64,000 nt of DNA from Anaerolineaceae bacterium (GCA_029975475.1 JARKPB010000003.1:1-64000), one strand, 5' to 3'. Counted from the stretch's first letter, positions 53,155-61,288 are shown. Translations and numbers: made by a program. The notes: a model not told the origin generated them from the letters alone.

Positions 53155-53612
53155 GTGTGATCGCGAAGTTCCTCAAAGGGTTTGAAAAGGCCGTCATCAT
53201 CGCCTTGATCACCATGATGGTAATCGTGGTGCTGATCTCTACCATTGAACTGGGACGTTTAATTATCAGCAGTATCCTGGCTTCAGAATATTACCTGCTG
53301 GAAATCAACAACCTGCTGGAAATCTTTGGCTTTTTTCTGCTGATCCTGATCGGTGTGGAGCTGCTAGAAACGATCAAAGCCTACCTCTCCGAGCAGGTCG
53401 TTCATGTTGAGGTCGTCCTGGAAGTTGCCCTGATTGCGGTCGCGCGCAAAGTGGTAATCCTGGATATCAAAGAGTTTTCTGCTGACACGCTGTTCTCTGT
53501 GGCAGCCCTGGTGATCGCTCTGGCTGTGGCTTACTATCTGGAGAAACGCGGACGCCTGGAATTTTACCGCCGTAAAAAAGCGGGGAGCGAACCACCCCCC
53601 GGGGCGGAATGA
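53151..53612 (+). CDS. PsiE-like membrane protein
   Basis: 153 residues with four membrane segments. The pattern of a helix pair, YYLLEINNLLEIFGFFLLILIG, then ELLETIKAYLSE, and a helix ALIAVARKVVILDIKEF, matches phosphate-starvation-inducible PsiE proteins. TTG start at 53151 with GGGAGG 6 nt upstream, overlapping the 33-aa peptide. The 3' end overlaps the convergent gene at 53564 by 49 nt. Role unknown. Confidence 0.78.
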   Translation: MSVIAKFLKGFEKAVIIALITMMVIVVLISTIELGRLIISSILASEYYLLEINNLLEIFGFFLLILIGVELLETIKAYLSEQVVHVEVVLEVALIAVARKVVILDIKEFSADTLFSVAALVIALAVAYYLEKRGRLEFYRRKKAGSEPPPGAE

Positions 53613-54010
53613 GGATCGGACAAGACCGTTTTCACGATCCCAGGGATTTGATCATAACTGCGGTAATAACCGTAATAGCGGGAGATGCCTATCAGGGTCG
53701 GAGATAATTCACAGCCGACCCTTGCCAGGGCGATCACCGGTATACCCCGCGCGCAGGCATACCCGGCTTCAATCCCCAGACCGGTTCCTTTGCGGCTCTG
53801 CTCCACCAGCAGGCCGTCCGCGGAATCAATCAGGCGAAATGCGGCTGCCATCAAAGCCTGAGGAGAAAAGCGAACCGCACCCCATTGTTCCAGATCTCGA
53901 ACAACCAGCGAAACGGCTATTCCACCCGCGGCGAGCGCATCCACCAGCGCTTCCACCTGCGGGCGGTTGGTCATATCTTCATCATATTTGATGGATAAAA
54001 ATATCCGCAC
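53564..54010 (-). CDS. Nucleoside 2-deoxyribosyltransferase-fold protein
   Basis: 148 residues. The order FLSIKYDED, LVDALAAGGIAVSLVVRD, then a polar segment, SADGLLVEQSRKGTGLGIEAGYACARGIPVIALAR matches the NDT/DNPH1 fold, with Glu in GIEAGYA in the catalytic-Glu position. Activity on nucleosides or nucleotides is inferred only. GTG start at 54010, overlapping the Pcs-like stop by 1 nt; coding overlap of 49 nt with psiE on the other strand. Confidence 0.62.
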   Translation of the reverse strand: MRIFLSIKYDEDMTNRPQVEALVDALAAGGIAVSLVVRDLEQWGAVRFSPQALMAAAFRLIDSADGLLVEQSRKGTGLGIEAGYACARGIPVIALARVGCELSPTLIGISRYYGYYRSYDQIPGIVKTVLSDPHSAPGGGSLPAFLRR

Positions 54011-54717
54011 TACATCTCGCCAGGCTTGCGCAGGGTCAGATAGATGGACATGCCGGTGTAATAAATCGGAAAGAGCAGCGAGAGGTACACCAGCAGCATA
54101 TTCGGAGATTCGAGCTGAATACCAATCATGACCAGCGCCACCGCGAAAGCCAGGGTCAGCAGCACCGACAGGCGGCGATAAGGGCGGGTGCTGAACGACA
54201 TGTATTTAATGGGAACCCACATGTTTGCCGCCAGAAAAACCAGAATGAACAGGTTGACCAGCGGAGCGGGATCGAAGATGTAGAGATAAAACACCGCCAG
54301 ATTCCAAAAATTGGGAAACCCGGTAAAGTAACCGTCATCCGTTTTGGCTGCGCCCCGGCAGAAGCCGTAAGCCGCTACCAGCAGCACCAGCGCCAGGACT
54401 GGCAGCCCCCAGGGCAGGGGAACCCGACCGCTGACAGCCATATAGAACAACGGAATAAACGCGTAGGTTAGAAAATCGGTGATGTCGTCCAGTTTGCGCC
54501 CGTCAAAATCGGGAGTCCACTTCTTAACATTCCAGGCTCGCGCCAGGGTGCCGTCGGTCGCATCAATGAACATCGCCAGACCGATCATGGCGAACATATT
54601 CTTCGCATCGCCGTTCATCAAAAAATAAAAGGCCGCGGCAGCCGTCGGTAAGCCCAGGGCAGTATAAAAATGCACCATCCAGGCGCGCAGAACAAAGAAG
54701 CGGTTATCCCTTATCAA
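54010..54717 (-). CDS. CDP-alcohol phosphatidyltransferase, phosphatidylcholine-synthase-like
   Basis: 235 residues, eight or so membrane helices. The catalytic motif is D-x2-DG-x2-AR...G-x3-D-x3-D, here DATDGTLAR...DGRKLDDITD. The stretch between AR and G is 12 residues rather than 8, as in Pcs enzymes, and FPNFWNLAVFYLY matches their FPxYWN region. It therefore may make phosphatidylcholine from CDP-diacylglycerol and choline, but other head groups are possible. TTG start at 54717 with GGAGG 5 nt upstream. Confidence 0.75.
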   Translation of the reverse strand: MIRDNRFFVLRAWMVHFYTALGLPTAAAAFYFLMNGDAKNMFAMIGLAMFIDATDGTLARAWNVKKWTPDFDGRKLDDITDFLTYAFIPLFYMAVSGRVPLPWGLPVLALVLLVAAYGFCRGAAKTDDGYFTGFPNFWNLAVFYLYIFDPAPLVNLFILVFLAANMWVPIKYMSFSTRPYRRLSVLLTLAFAVALVMIGIQLESPNMLLVYLSLLFPIYYTGMSIYLTLRKPGEM

Positions 54718-54879
54718 ATGGGCCTCCTCAGCGAGCCGCCGCGCCGAACCAGGGCGGTTTTGGCTCGCGAATGATGATTCAATCCCGTACGGGTATGGAA
54801 TTGATTATACCTGATGACGCCGATATATGACCGCGGTCACCCTGGTGAAATGAATATCTTCAGGTATACTGGAGAGGTT

Positions 54880-55437
54880 ATGGAAAGCGCACCAAAAAAT
54901 CAAAGCGGAAAAATACCCCTGCTATTTTCCGTGCTGGTGATGATCGTGCTGATCGCTGTCTTCAACCACGAAATGGAAACGGTCAAAAGCATCATTTTGC
55001 AGGCAGGTCTATGGGGACTGGTGATCAGCATACTGGTATATGCGCTGCTGGGATTAACCCTGGTGCCTTCAGAGCCTTTGACCATCATGATTGGCGGGAT
55101 GTTTGGACCGCTGATCGCCACCCTGATCGCCTGGATTGGGAATACCCTGGCCGGGGTAGTCGAATATTACCTGGGTAAAAACATTCGCAGCGCGGCCAGT
55201 TTTGAAGAACAGCGCAAAAACCTCCCCCTGGGGCTGGGAAAACTGCCCGTTGACTCCCCGCTGTTTTTGCTGGGCGCGCGCGCGTTACCCGGTTTTGGCC
55301 CCAAGTTTGTCAGCGTCGTCGCCGGTCTTTACAACGTTCCCATGCTTCGTTACCTGTGGACTACCGCGGCCGTTACCTTAATTGGAGCGGTCATCTTTGC
55401 CTTTGGCGGCTTTGGCATCGCTCAGGTGGTTAAGTAA
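54880..55437 (+). CDS. VTT-domain (DedA/TVP38-like) membrane protein
   Basis: 185 residues with five or six membrane helices. The TVP38-type core: LVPSEPLTIMIGGMFGP, GNTLAGVVEYYLGKNI and LGARALPGFGPKFVSVVAGL. These proteins move lipids across membranes in some bacteria. ATG 54880 is chosen over 54814: TATACT (54865-54870) and GGAGAGG precede it, so the mRNA is nearly leaderless. Next to the Pcs-like gene, divergent. Confidence 0.84.
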   Translation: MESAPKNQSGKIPLLFSVLVMIVLIAVFNHEMETVKSIILQAGLWGLVISILVYALLGLTLVPSEPLTIMIGGMFGPLIATLIAWIGNTLAGVVEYYLGKNIRSAASFEEQRKNLPLGLGKLPVDSPLFLLGARALPGFGPKFVSVVAGLYNVPMLRYLWTTAAVTLIGAVIFAFGGFGIAQVVK

Positions 55438-55462
55438 GAAAAACCGGCCTGTTCCAGGCCGG
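55438..55462 (-). terminator. Terminator of the PAS gene
   Basis: Perfect 8-bp stem CCGGCCTG / CAGGCCGG with a 3-nt loop, followed on the minus strand by TTTTTCTT. Confidence 0.78.
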
Positions 55463-55478
55463 CCAACCCGCGCTGCTT

Positions 55479-55817
55479 TCACCCGCGGATAAAATGCGGT
55501 AGTTCGGTCGGAATTTCCAGCGACAACTCCACAAAACCGGCATACTCACCCTCACGATACCAGGGGGTCTGGTAAATCAATTTTTTAATACCCTTTTTCT
55601 CGATCGTGTAAACATTTCGTTCCTGACGTTCCATCAGCGCTTTAAGCTTTGAGCGCGCCGGTTCCGGGTGACAGTCGAACAAATTGCTGCCAATCAGGGC
55701 CACACCGCCGTCTTCTTTAAACACCTCCGCGGAGCGCTCATTCATCTCGAGGATGATTCCCTGCGGATCGCACACCGTGATCGCGCCGGGAAATTCTTTA
55801 ATCCACTCGTGCATCAT
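55479..55817 (-). CDS. Stand-alone PAS-domain protein
   Basis: 112 residues: HEWIKEFPGAITVCDPQGIILEMN opens a PAS fold, with KLIYQTPWYREGEYAGFVELSLEIP as its closing strands. No output domain is attached, so it probably senses a ligand or redox state and acts through a partner. Start at ATG 55817 (GGAGG 6 nt upstream). 16 nt downstream of the membrane-anchored gene at 55834 and co-directional; terminator follows. Confidence 0.8.
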   Translation of the reverse strand: MMHEWIKEFPGAITVCDPQGIILEMNERSAEVFKEDGGVALIGSNLFDCHPEPARSKLKALMERQERNVYTIEKKGIKKLIYQTPWYREGEYAGFVELSLEIPTELPHFIRG

Positions 55818-55833
55818 TTTTTTCCTCCATCTA

Positions 55834-56352
55834 TCAGGGCTGCGGTGAATTGCACCAGGGAGAGCCGACCTCCCCGCCAAAATTACTTTCCACGATTTTC
55901 CAGTGCGCCCAGGGCAGGGCGGAATTCCGGGTATCCAGCAGCACTTCGGCGATATGTTGTTCCTGGCTGTCCGCGCAGCCAACGATCATTGAAGCGCGAA
56001 TCTTTTCACGGCCATCTTCAGCCCGTAACGGCTGACTGATATTCACCTGCAGGATCTGGAAAGAAGCGCCGATCACCTTCTGCAGGCACATTTCATTACA
56101 CCCGCGGTTAATCTCATAAAAGGCATTGTGCGACCAGCAATTGACAATCGTTATCGGATCAACCCGGTTGACGGCGTCCACATACGCGCGCAGGACGGCT
56201 TCCGGCGCTCTTTCAAAACTGTTGGTGCATGAGTCGTGGAAGACCGACAGCACCCCTGTGATCAGGCAGGCGGCGGTTAAAATCAACCCGCCAACCAGAA
56301 AGATCAGGCGCAGCCTGCGGCTCCACTTTTTTTGATAGGTTGTATCTGACAT
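55834..56352 (-). CDS. Membrane-anchored Cys-rich protein, unknown function
   Basis: 172 residues. An uncleaved or anchoring helix at about 15-37 follows a basic N-terminus. The extracytoplasmic part begins AYVDAVNRVDPITIVNCWS, suggesting an NTF2-like fold, and holds six cysteines (in HDSC, NCWS, GCNEMC, GCADS, WCNS). Start at ATG 56352 with AGGA upstream; TATAAT at 56395-56400 (minus) supports this. Unrecognised; in operon with the PAS gene. Confidence 0.6.
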   Translation of the reverse strand: MSDTTYQKKWSRRLRLIFLVGGLILTAACLITGVLSVFHDSCTNSFERAPEAVLRAYVDAVNRVDPITIVNCWSHNAFYEINRGCNEMCLQKVIGASFQILQVNISQPLRAEDGREKIRASMIVGCADSQEQHIAEVLLDTRNSALPWAHWKIVESNFGGEVGSPWCNSPQP

Positions 56353-56494
56353 TCTTAATCCTGGACGGGAATCCCAAGGGGGTCTGGCAAGGAAATTATA
56401 CCAACATCCCCTGATCACAACCTGGCCAGAAGATCAGTTTCAGGCGTGGGGTATAATCTGGTTGATAAACGAATTCTTTTAAATTGGAGGAGTC

Positions 56495-57400
56495 ATGCTC
56501 AAAGTCGGCTATATCGGGCTGGGATTGATGGGAAAACCCATGGCTCTCAATTTGCTCAAAGCCGGATTTCCCTTAATGGTTCACAACCGCAGCCGCGCAG
56601 CGGTTGAAGCCTTGTGCGCCAGCGGCGCCCAGGCCGGCCATTCGCCCAGCGAAGTGGCTCGCTGGGCTGATGTGGTCATTACCAACCTGCCCGACTCGCC
56701 GGACGTAGAAGCGGTCGTACTCGGAGAGAACGGCGTATTGAGCAGAGGACACCCTGGCTTAATCTTTATTGACCATTCCACGATTAAACCAGCTTCCGCG
56801 CGCAAAATCGCCGCTCATCTGACAGCGGCTGGTATCGCCGCGCTGGATGCGCCGGTGAGCGGCGGGCAAATCGGCGCAATCAACGGCACACTGACAATTA
56901 TGGTGGGGGGCGAACCAGAAGCGCTGGAGCGCGTCCGCCCGGTGCTGGAAGCCGAGGGCAAAACGATCACCTGGATTGGCCCCTCCGGCGCCGGGCAGAT
57001 TGCCAAAGCGGCCAATCAAATCATGGTGGCTGCTCAGATGGTCGCAATGGGCGAGCTGCTGCTGCTGGCGCAGAAAGCCGGCGCTGACCCCGTCAGGGTG
57101 GTGGAAGCCATCCGCGGAGGCGCGGCGCAGTGCTGGACTCTGGATGTCAAGCCGCAGCGCCTGTTTCAGGGGGTCCGCACACCCGGCTTTAAAGCCCGCA
57201 TGCAGGCAAAAGATTTGAACATCATTCTTGAAACCGCCCGCGAATACGGGATGCCGTTACCGGCGACCGCCGTCAACGCGCAGCTTTTCCAGGCCATGCT
57301 GGAAAACGGTCTGGGCGAGCTGGATAACTCGGCTGTCATCGCGGTGTTGGAAAACCTGGCCGGCATCCACCTGGTCGAACCTGATAGAACCGAAAATTAA
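56495..57400 (+). CDS. Beta-hydroxyacid dehydrogenase (GarR/MmsB type)
   Basis: NAD(P)-linked dehydrogenase of 2-hydroxy-3-oxopropionate or 3-hydroxyisobutyrate type. 301 residues with GYIGLGLMGKPMALNLLKAG, substrate motif DAPVSGGQIGAINGTLTIM and catalytic Lys in KAANQ. ATG 56495 has TTGGAGG upstream and TATAAT at 56452-56457. The 3' end overlaps the convergent YcaQ-like gene by 4 nt. The precise substrate is unresolved. Confidence 0.92.
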   Translation: MLKVGYIGLGLMGKPMALNLLKAGFPLMVHNRSRAAVEALCASGAQAGHSPSEVARWADVVITNLPDSPDVEAVVLGENGVLSRGHPGLIFIDHSTIKPASARKIAAHLTAAGIAALDAPVSGGQIGAINGTLTIMVGGEPEALERVRPVLEAEGKTITWIGPSGAGQIAKAANQIMVAAQMVAMGELLLLAQKAGADPVRVVEAIRGGAAQCWTLDVKPQRLFQGVRTPGFKARMQAKDLNIILETAREYGMPLPATAVNAQLFQAMLENGLGELDNSAVIAVLENLAGIHLVEPDRTEN

Positions 57401-58596
57401 TCCCCGAGCGCAGCCCGCAAAGAATCCGGGATCAGACCGCTGACCTGGATGCGGTCAAGCCCCTGCCAGGCGGAAAAATCGCGCAGGCAGTTTGCCAGGT
57501 CCTGCGCGTTGGTTTGGTCCAGACAGCGGGGTTCTTCCAGATGCAGGGAGCGCACTTCCAGCGTTTTTTGCTTGCGGTGGGCTTTGGCTCCCAGCCGCCC
57601 AATCAACGCGCCGTTCTGCAGCACCGGCAGGGTGTAATACCCGTACGTGCGCTTTTCGGCCGGAAGATAGACCTCGATGCGGTAGTCGAAGCCAAACACA
57701 ATGCTGGCGCGCTGGCGGTCCCAGATTAAGGGGTCAAACGGTGAAAGCAGGGTGGTATAGCGAATTACGGGCGGGCTGGCTTCGAGCGCTTGAGCCCGCG
57801 GCAAAAGTGCGGGCAGCAGATAGGCTGGTTCCGCCCAGCCTTCCACCTCGGCCTGGATCAATTCGCCGCGTTCCAGCGCGGCGGCGAGATCTTCGCGAAT
57901 ACCGCGCTTGCTCAAACGGTAATAATCCGACGCCCAGCGCGCCTGGCATAAACCAAGATGTCCAAACGTGCGCAGCAGCAAGGTCTGCCGGACCGCGGCG
58001 CTGTCAGGCGCCTGGCTGTCCTGCCAATCGGGTAAGACCCGCTCGCGCAGGTCGTAAACGCGTTGAAAGTTCTCCCGCCGCGCGGTCATTAATTCGCCCG
58101 CGGTGTGAAGATATTCCAGGGCAAGTTTCTCGTCTTTCCAGCTCCACCAGCCGCCGCCTTTTCGGCCAGGGCTTTCAAAATCCGCTGAACGCAGACCGCC
58201 TTCCCGGCGGATTCTATCCAGGACCTGGCTGGCCAGCCCGCTGTGTTCCCGCAGCCACTGGCTGCCGTCCATCCAGCCGCGCAGGCCATCCAGCATGATG
58301 CGGCGGTAGAGCGGATAATCGTCAACTGGCAGCAGACAGGCAGCGTGCGACCAGTATTCAAACAACTTCCCTTCAGCCAGCAATTCATCCAGCCAGGCGG
58401 GAACGTAACAGCCCAGACGGCTCCACAGAACAATGTACTGGCTGCGGGCGACCACGTGAATGGTGTCCAGCTGCAGCGCGCCGATGCGTTGAACGGTTTT
58501 GAGCACATCCGCTTTCTGAGCGGGAACCTCAGGCGGAAAGAGCAGACCCTGCTGTTCCAGCAAGAGCAGCCGGGCTGTGCGGGCAGAAAAGTGCAT
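57397..58596 (-). CDS. Winged-helix DNA glycosylase, YcaQ/AlkX type
   Basis: 399 residues of the HTH_42 family, which repairs alkylated or cross-linked DNA. Tandem winged helices occupy the N-terminal half. The catalytic-type Q-x-D motif is in GALQLDTIHV (about residue 39). WSHAACLLP and RYTTLLSPFDPLIWDR are family blocks. Start at ATG 58596 with TATAAT (58625-58630) upstream; a longer frame extending to 59085 lies inside the neighbouring lipoprotein gene and is rejected. Confidence 0.83.
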   Translation of the reverse strand: MHFSARTARLLLLEQQGLLFPPEVPAQKADVLKTVQRIGALQLDTIHVVARSQYIVLWSRLGCYVPAWLDELLAEGKLFEYWSHAACLLPVDDYPLYRRIMLDGLRGWMDGSQWLREHSGLASQVLDRIRREGGLRSADFESPGRKGGGWWSWKDEKLALEYLHTAGELMTARRENFQRVYDLRERVLPDWQDSQAPDSAAVRQTLLLRTFGHLGLCQARWASDYYRLSKRGIREDLAAALERGELIQAEVEGWAEPAYLLPALLPRAQALEASPPVIRYTTLLSPFDPLIWDRQRASIVFGFDYRIEVYLPAEKRTYGYYTLPVLQNGALIGRLGAKAHRKQKTLEVRSLHLEEPRCLDQTNAQDLANCLRDFSAWQGLDRIQVSGLIPDSLRAALGD

Positions 58597-58633
58597 CCAG
58601 TACCTCGGAGATTGAATTAGAACAATTATACTA

Positions 58634-59401
58634 CTAATCCGATGGCGGAGGAGCAGTTCGCTGGCGCAAATCGGAATATCCCAGGTCTTCCATCCAGCGG
58701 CAAAGGATCGGGCCGCCGTAGCGGTCCGGGCTTGGCTGACCGCCAGCCGGAAAAGGCAGCCCCGAAAAACCGCGAAAGTAACCCGCCGGGCCGTCCAGCT
58801 GGGCGCGCGCCTGGGGAGATAAATCGCGATCGCCGATCGCAATCGCGTGGATATGAATCGGAGAGCCGTCATAGAGCTCGTCCGGTTCGCGCAGCCAGGC
58901 CGCGAATCCGCTGGTACGCAGGGCCAGCAGCAAAGGGGGGATTTCATCCCACAAAACAGTATAGGTGTTCTTGCGGTACACCGACAGGTCCACCGCTCCA
59001 CCGCCCAGATGCGTGCCGAAGGAGGCCGGGCCGTTATCATGGAAACTACCCTGGGTAATGGACCAGCCGGTAATCTCCAGCTCACCGCCGTATAAATCAG
59101 CGGCGCGCTTCAACATCCAGAAGGTGCGCGCATTGAGTAAATGCCCGTTAATTTGGATCAGGGTGTAATCAGGCGGGGGCTCCATGCAGCCCTGGGGTTC
59201 AGAAGGGGGTTCGGGTGACGGTTCAGGTGTGGCAGCCGCTTCTGGCCGCGAGGCGGGTGTCAGAGCGGGAGACGCGGTAACAATAGGTGGGCTGGAAGTG
59301 AACCGCGCCGGTTCGGCCGGCGCCGCTGGAGCGGGCTGGCAGGCGCACAGCCAGAAAGCGAATAACCAAAAAACGGATTTTCTGAAGCGCGAAGCGAGCA
59401 T
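58634..59401 (-). CDS. Lipoprotein with M15/DD-peptidase-like zinc site
   Basis: 255 residues. Signal with lipobox LCAC (Cys21), a Pro/Ala/Thr-rich linker (about 25-70), then a domain containing FGTHLGGGAVDLS (H-x6-D) and PIHIHAIAIG (His), spaced like M15/VanY peptidases, although the usual ExWH is absent. It could trim peptidoglycan stems or be a binding protein. Start at ATG 59401, 7 nt after TACAAT, so the mRNA looks leaderless. Confidence 0.65.
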   Translation of the reverse strand: MLASRFRKSVFWLFAFWLCACQPAPAAPAEPARFTSSPPIVTASPALTPASRPEAAATPEPSPEPPSEPQGCMEPPPDYTLIQINGHLLNARTFWMLKRAADLYGGELEITGWSITQGSFHDNGPASFGTHLGGGAVDLSVYRKNTYTVLWDEIPPLLLALRTSGFAAWLREPDELYDGSPIHIHAIAIGDRDLSPQARAQLDGPAGYFRGFSGLPFPAGGQPSPDRYGGPILCRWMEDLGYSDLRQRTAPPPSD

Positions 59402-59408
59402 ATTGAAA

Positions 59409-59414
59409 ATTGTA
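59409..59414 (-). promoter_or_regulatory. -10 element of the M15-like lipoprotein gene, leaderless
   Basis: TACAAT on the minus strand 7 nt before the ATG. A TTGAAA lies 20 bp upstream. Confidence 0.4.
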
Positions 59415-59476
59415 ACACACCCGGCGTGGATATTTTTCAATCAATTTACAACCATTTATCAATTATATTTATATTA

Positions 59477-59505
59477 TTGACATACTGATACTCTATTAAT
59501 ATAAT
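59477..59505 (+). promoter_or_regulatory. Consensus promoter of the riboswitch/sortase unit
   Basis: TTGACA (59477-59482), 17-bp spacer, TATAAT (59500-59505): both hexamers perfect. About 210 nt of leader precede the coding start. Confidence 0.92.
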
Positions 59506-59540
59506 CGAATTAACCTTTACTCAAGGACCGATCTTTAACA

Positions 59541-59647
59541 AGTTTCGTTCGATAAAGGCAAACCCGGTGAAAACCGGGGACGCAAAGCTATGGGTCTACC
59601 GCTGGTGTAAGAATTCAGCCACGACTGCCAGGCCGCCGAAAACGAGC
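59541..59647 (+). ncRNA. c-di-GMP-I (GEMM-I) riboswitch aptamer
   Basis: GGCAAACC (59557-59564), hairpin CCCGGT-GAAA-ACCGGG with a GNRA loop, GGGACGCAAAGC and a 3' GCCAGGC segment fit GEMM-I. P1 can form between TCGTT (about 59544) and AACGA (about 59641). The base equivalent to G20 is G, which favours c-di-GMP over cGAMP. The P1 3' strand AAACGAG can alternatively pair with CTCGTTT (59655-59661), a likely switch. A terminator follows. Confidence 0.88.
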
Positions 59648-59664
59648 CTCCCCCCTCGTTTCAT

Positions 59665-59697
59665 GCGGCCCGGAATCCTTCCGGGCGCAAGTTTTTC
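59665..59697 (+). terminator. Riboswitch-controlled terminator
   Basis: GCCCGGAA / TTCCGGGC stem, 3-nt loop, extended by GC pairs, then GCAAGTTTTTC. Lies 27 nt before the sortase ATG. Confidence 0.85.
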
Positions 59698-59723
59698 TTA
59701 CATTGGCGGGGCCAAAGGAAGTT

Positions 59724-60416
59724 ATGATGGCCTCGCAATCCTCCAAAAAATTCTATCTTTTCCTGATCGCCTTACTGGCGTTCAGTTTGGCGTTCCTCTT
59801 CCCGGTTTCCGCCGGAGCAGCCGTCCCGGTGACCGGGATGGTCTCGGCGGTTCCCCCCGCTCCGCGGATCATGGATCAAAGCGCGGCGTCAGCTTCCGCG
59901 GATCTGCTGACCTTAAAGGATTTTATTGAAGCGGTCCAGACGGGCGAGAGCAGCCGGGTGGTTGGCGTTTATGTCAGCCATGTTATGGCCCTGCGTGTGG
60001 TCCAGCAGCCAGCCGGCAACCCGGGTTACGTCTCGGCAACCGAAGGTGTGGCCACCCAGTTCAGTCTGGCAGCCCGTTACGATGTGATCGGCCTGCTGGC
60101 GCATAATTTTGCTGCGGGCAGCGCGTTTTTCCGCATCCAGAGCGGAGACATCATCACCCTGGTATACGGCGACGGGCAGACAGCCGATTATCAGGTCAGC
60201 GAAATTCACGCCTATCAGGCGCTCAGCCCCAACAGCCCCAGCAGCGCCTTCAAAGATCTGGACAGCGGTCAGACCCTCAGCGCTCAGGATGTATTCAACC
60301 AGGTGTACACCCACGGCCCTCACCTGACCCTGCAAACCTGCATCCAGAAAGGCGAGGTAGATTCCTGGGGCCGCCTCTTTATCATTGCCCAGCCTGTATC
60401 CTCCGCAGGCGGATAA
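59724..60416 (+). CDS. Secreted sortase-like protein under c-di-GMP control
   Basis: 230 residues. A signal peptide (about 1-31) is followed by a linker and a sortase-like domain with His127 (LLAHNFA), Cys206 (LTLQTCI) and Arg217 (WGRLFI), the catalytic triad order of sortases. There is no C-terminal membrane anchor. If active it would cleave or transfer surface proteins at the wall; substrate and sorting motif are unknown. AAAGGAA lies just upstream of the ATG at 59724 (ATG 59727 also possible). Confidence 0.78.
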   Translation: MMASQSSKKFYLFLIALLAFSLAFLFPVSAGAAVPVTGMVSAVPPAPRIMDQSAASASADLLTLKDFIEAVQTGESSRVVGVYVSHVMALRVVQQPAGNPGYVSATEGVATQFSLAARYDVIGLLAHNFAAGSAFFRIQSGDIITLVYGDGQTADYQVSEIHAYQALSPNSPSSAFKDLDSGQTLSAQDVFNQVYTHGPHLTLQTCIQKGEVDSWGRLFIIAQPVSSAGG

Positions 60417-60457
60417 TCGGCCCAATTTTTCTCTCCCAAGTCTCACCCCTATCAGTG

Positions 60458-60489
60458 CGAAAAGGATGGCCAGGCCGCCATCCTTTTCG
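60458..60489. terminator. Bidirectional terminator between sortase and response regulator genes
   Basis: Perfect 13-bp stem CGAAAAGGATGGC / GCCATCCTTTTCG, 6-nt loop. T-rich on both sides, serving both convergent genes. Confidence 0.85.
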
Positions 60490-60517
60490 TTATCCTATCC
60501 AAAAAAAGGTTGAACGG

Positions 60518-61288
60518 CTAACGCCGCAGTTTACGCTCCTGCCCGCCCGCCAGGCGGTAGCCAAAACTTCCCCAGGTTAGAATAATTTGGGGGTTAGCGG
60601 GATCCTGCTCCAGCTGCTTGCGCAGGATAAAAATGAGATATTTGATCCGCTTCTGGAATTCCACATCCTTTGACCCCCATAATTCAAGCGCGATTTCCTC
60701 ATTACTGACCATCTCCGGCGCATAACGGGCCAGAATCGCCAGCAGGGAAAAAACTTTGCGCGGCAGGTAGAGCGTTTCTCCGCGGAGGCGCACCTCGCGC
60801 GACTCAAGATTGAGGAACAAATCATGCTCCGGAAATGCGATAGAGCGGTTGTTGCGGTTTGGGCCGCCGCGCTCAAGCGCTTTTTCAACGCGGGTGACCA
60901 GCTCGGCAGGATGGTAGGGTTTGGTCAGGTAATCTTCTGCACCTATGCGCAGCCCGCGCACAACCTGATCTTTATCAGAGATGGCAGAGACAATGATGAC
61001 CGGCGCGCCGGTTATTTTGCGCAGCTGTTCAAACGTCTCCCAGCCATCCATTTCCGGCATCATCAAATCCAGAAGGATCAGGTCAGGCTGCAGCTCGCTG
61101 GCTTTGCGCAGCGCTTCCGGACCGCTGACCGCGCCAATCACATCCAGACCGGCATTAATCAGGATCATCTTGAGCAGTTTTACGCTTTCCGGTTCGTCGT
61201 CTACGATCATCACCCTGCGGCGCGGCCGTTCCGGCCCCAGTTGATCCAGATCAAATCCCCGGTTTAAGATGGCTTGCTGGTTCTCCAT
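60518..61288 (-). CDS. OmpR/PhoB-type response regulator
   Basis: 256 residues. The receiver (about 25-140) has DDE acids in MIVDDEPES, phospho-Asp in LILLDLMMPEMDGWE, Thr/Ser in IIVSA and Lys in YLTKPY. The winged helix occupies about 150-245 (REVRLRGETLYLPRKVFSLL and GYRL). The N-terminal 24 residues are an extension. Its kinase partner is not adjacent. ATG 61288, with a promoter at 61374-61401 and a leader of about 80 nt. Confidence 0.92.
   Translation of the reverse strand: MENQQAILNRGFDLDQLGPERPRRRVMIVDDEPESVKLLKMILINAGLDVIGAVSGPEALRKASELQPDLILLDLMMPEMDGWETFEQLRKITGAPVIIVSAISDKDQVVRGLRIGAEDYLTKPYHPAELVTRVEKALERGGPNRNNRSIAFPEHDLFLNLESREVRLRGETLYLPRKVFSLLAILARYAPEMVSNEEIALELWGSKDVEFQKRIKYLIFILRKQLEQDPANPQIILTWGSFGYRLAGGQERKLRR

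Noticed and set aside
57492-58298. 268-codon plus-strand frame opposite the YcaQ-like gene
   Set aside because: Pro/Arg-rich shadow composition without signals.
58597-59085. N-terminal extension of the YcaQ-like gene
   Set aside because: Overlaps the lipoprotein gene in another frame on the same strand and has no homology; the ATG at 58596 follows a TATAAT.
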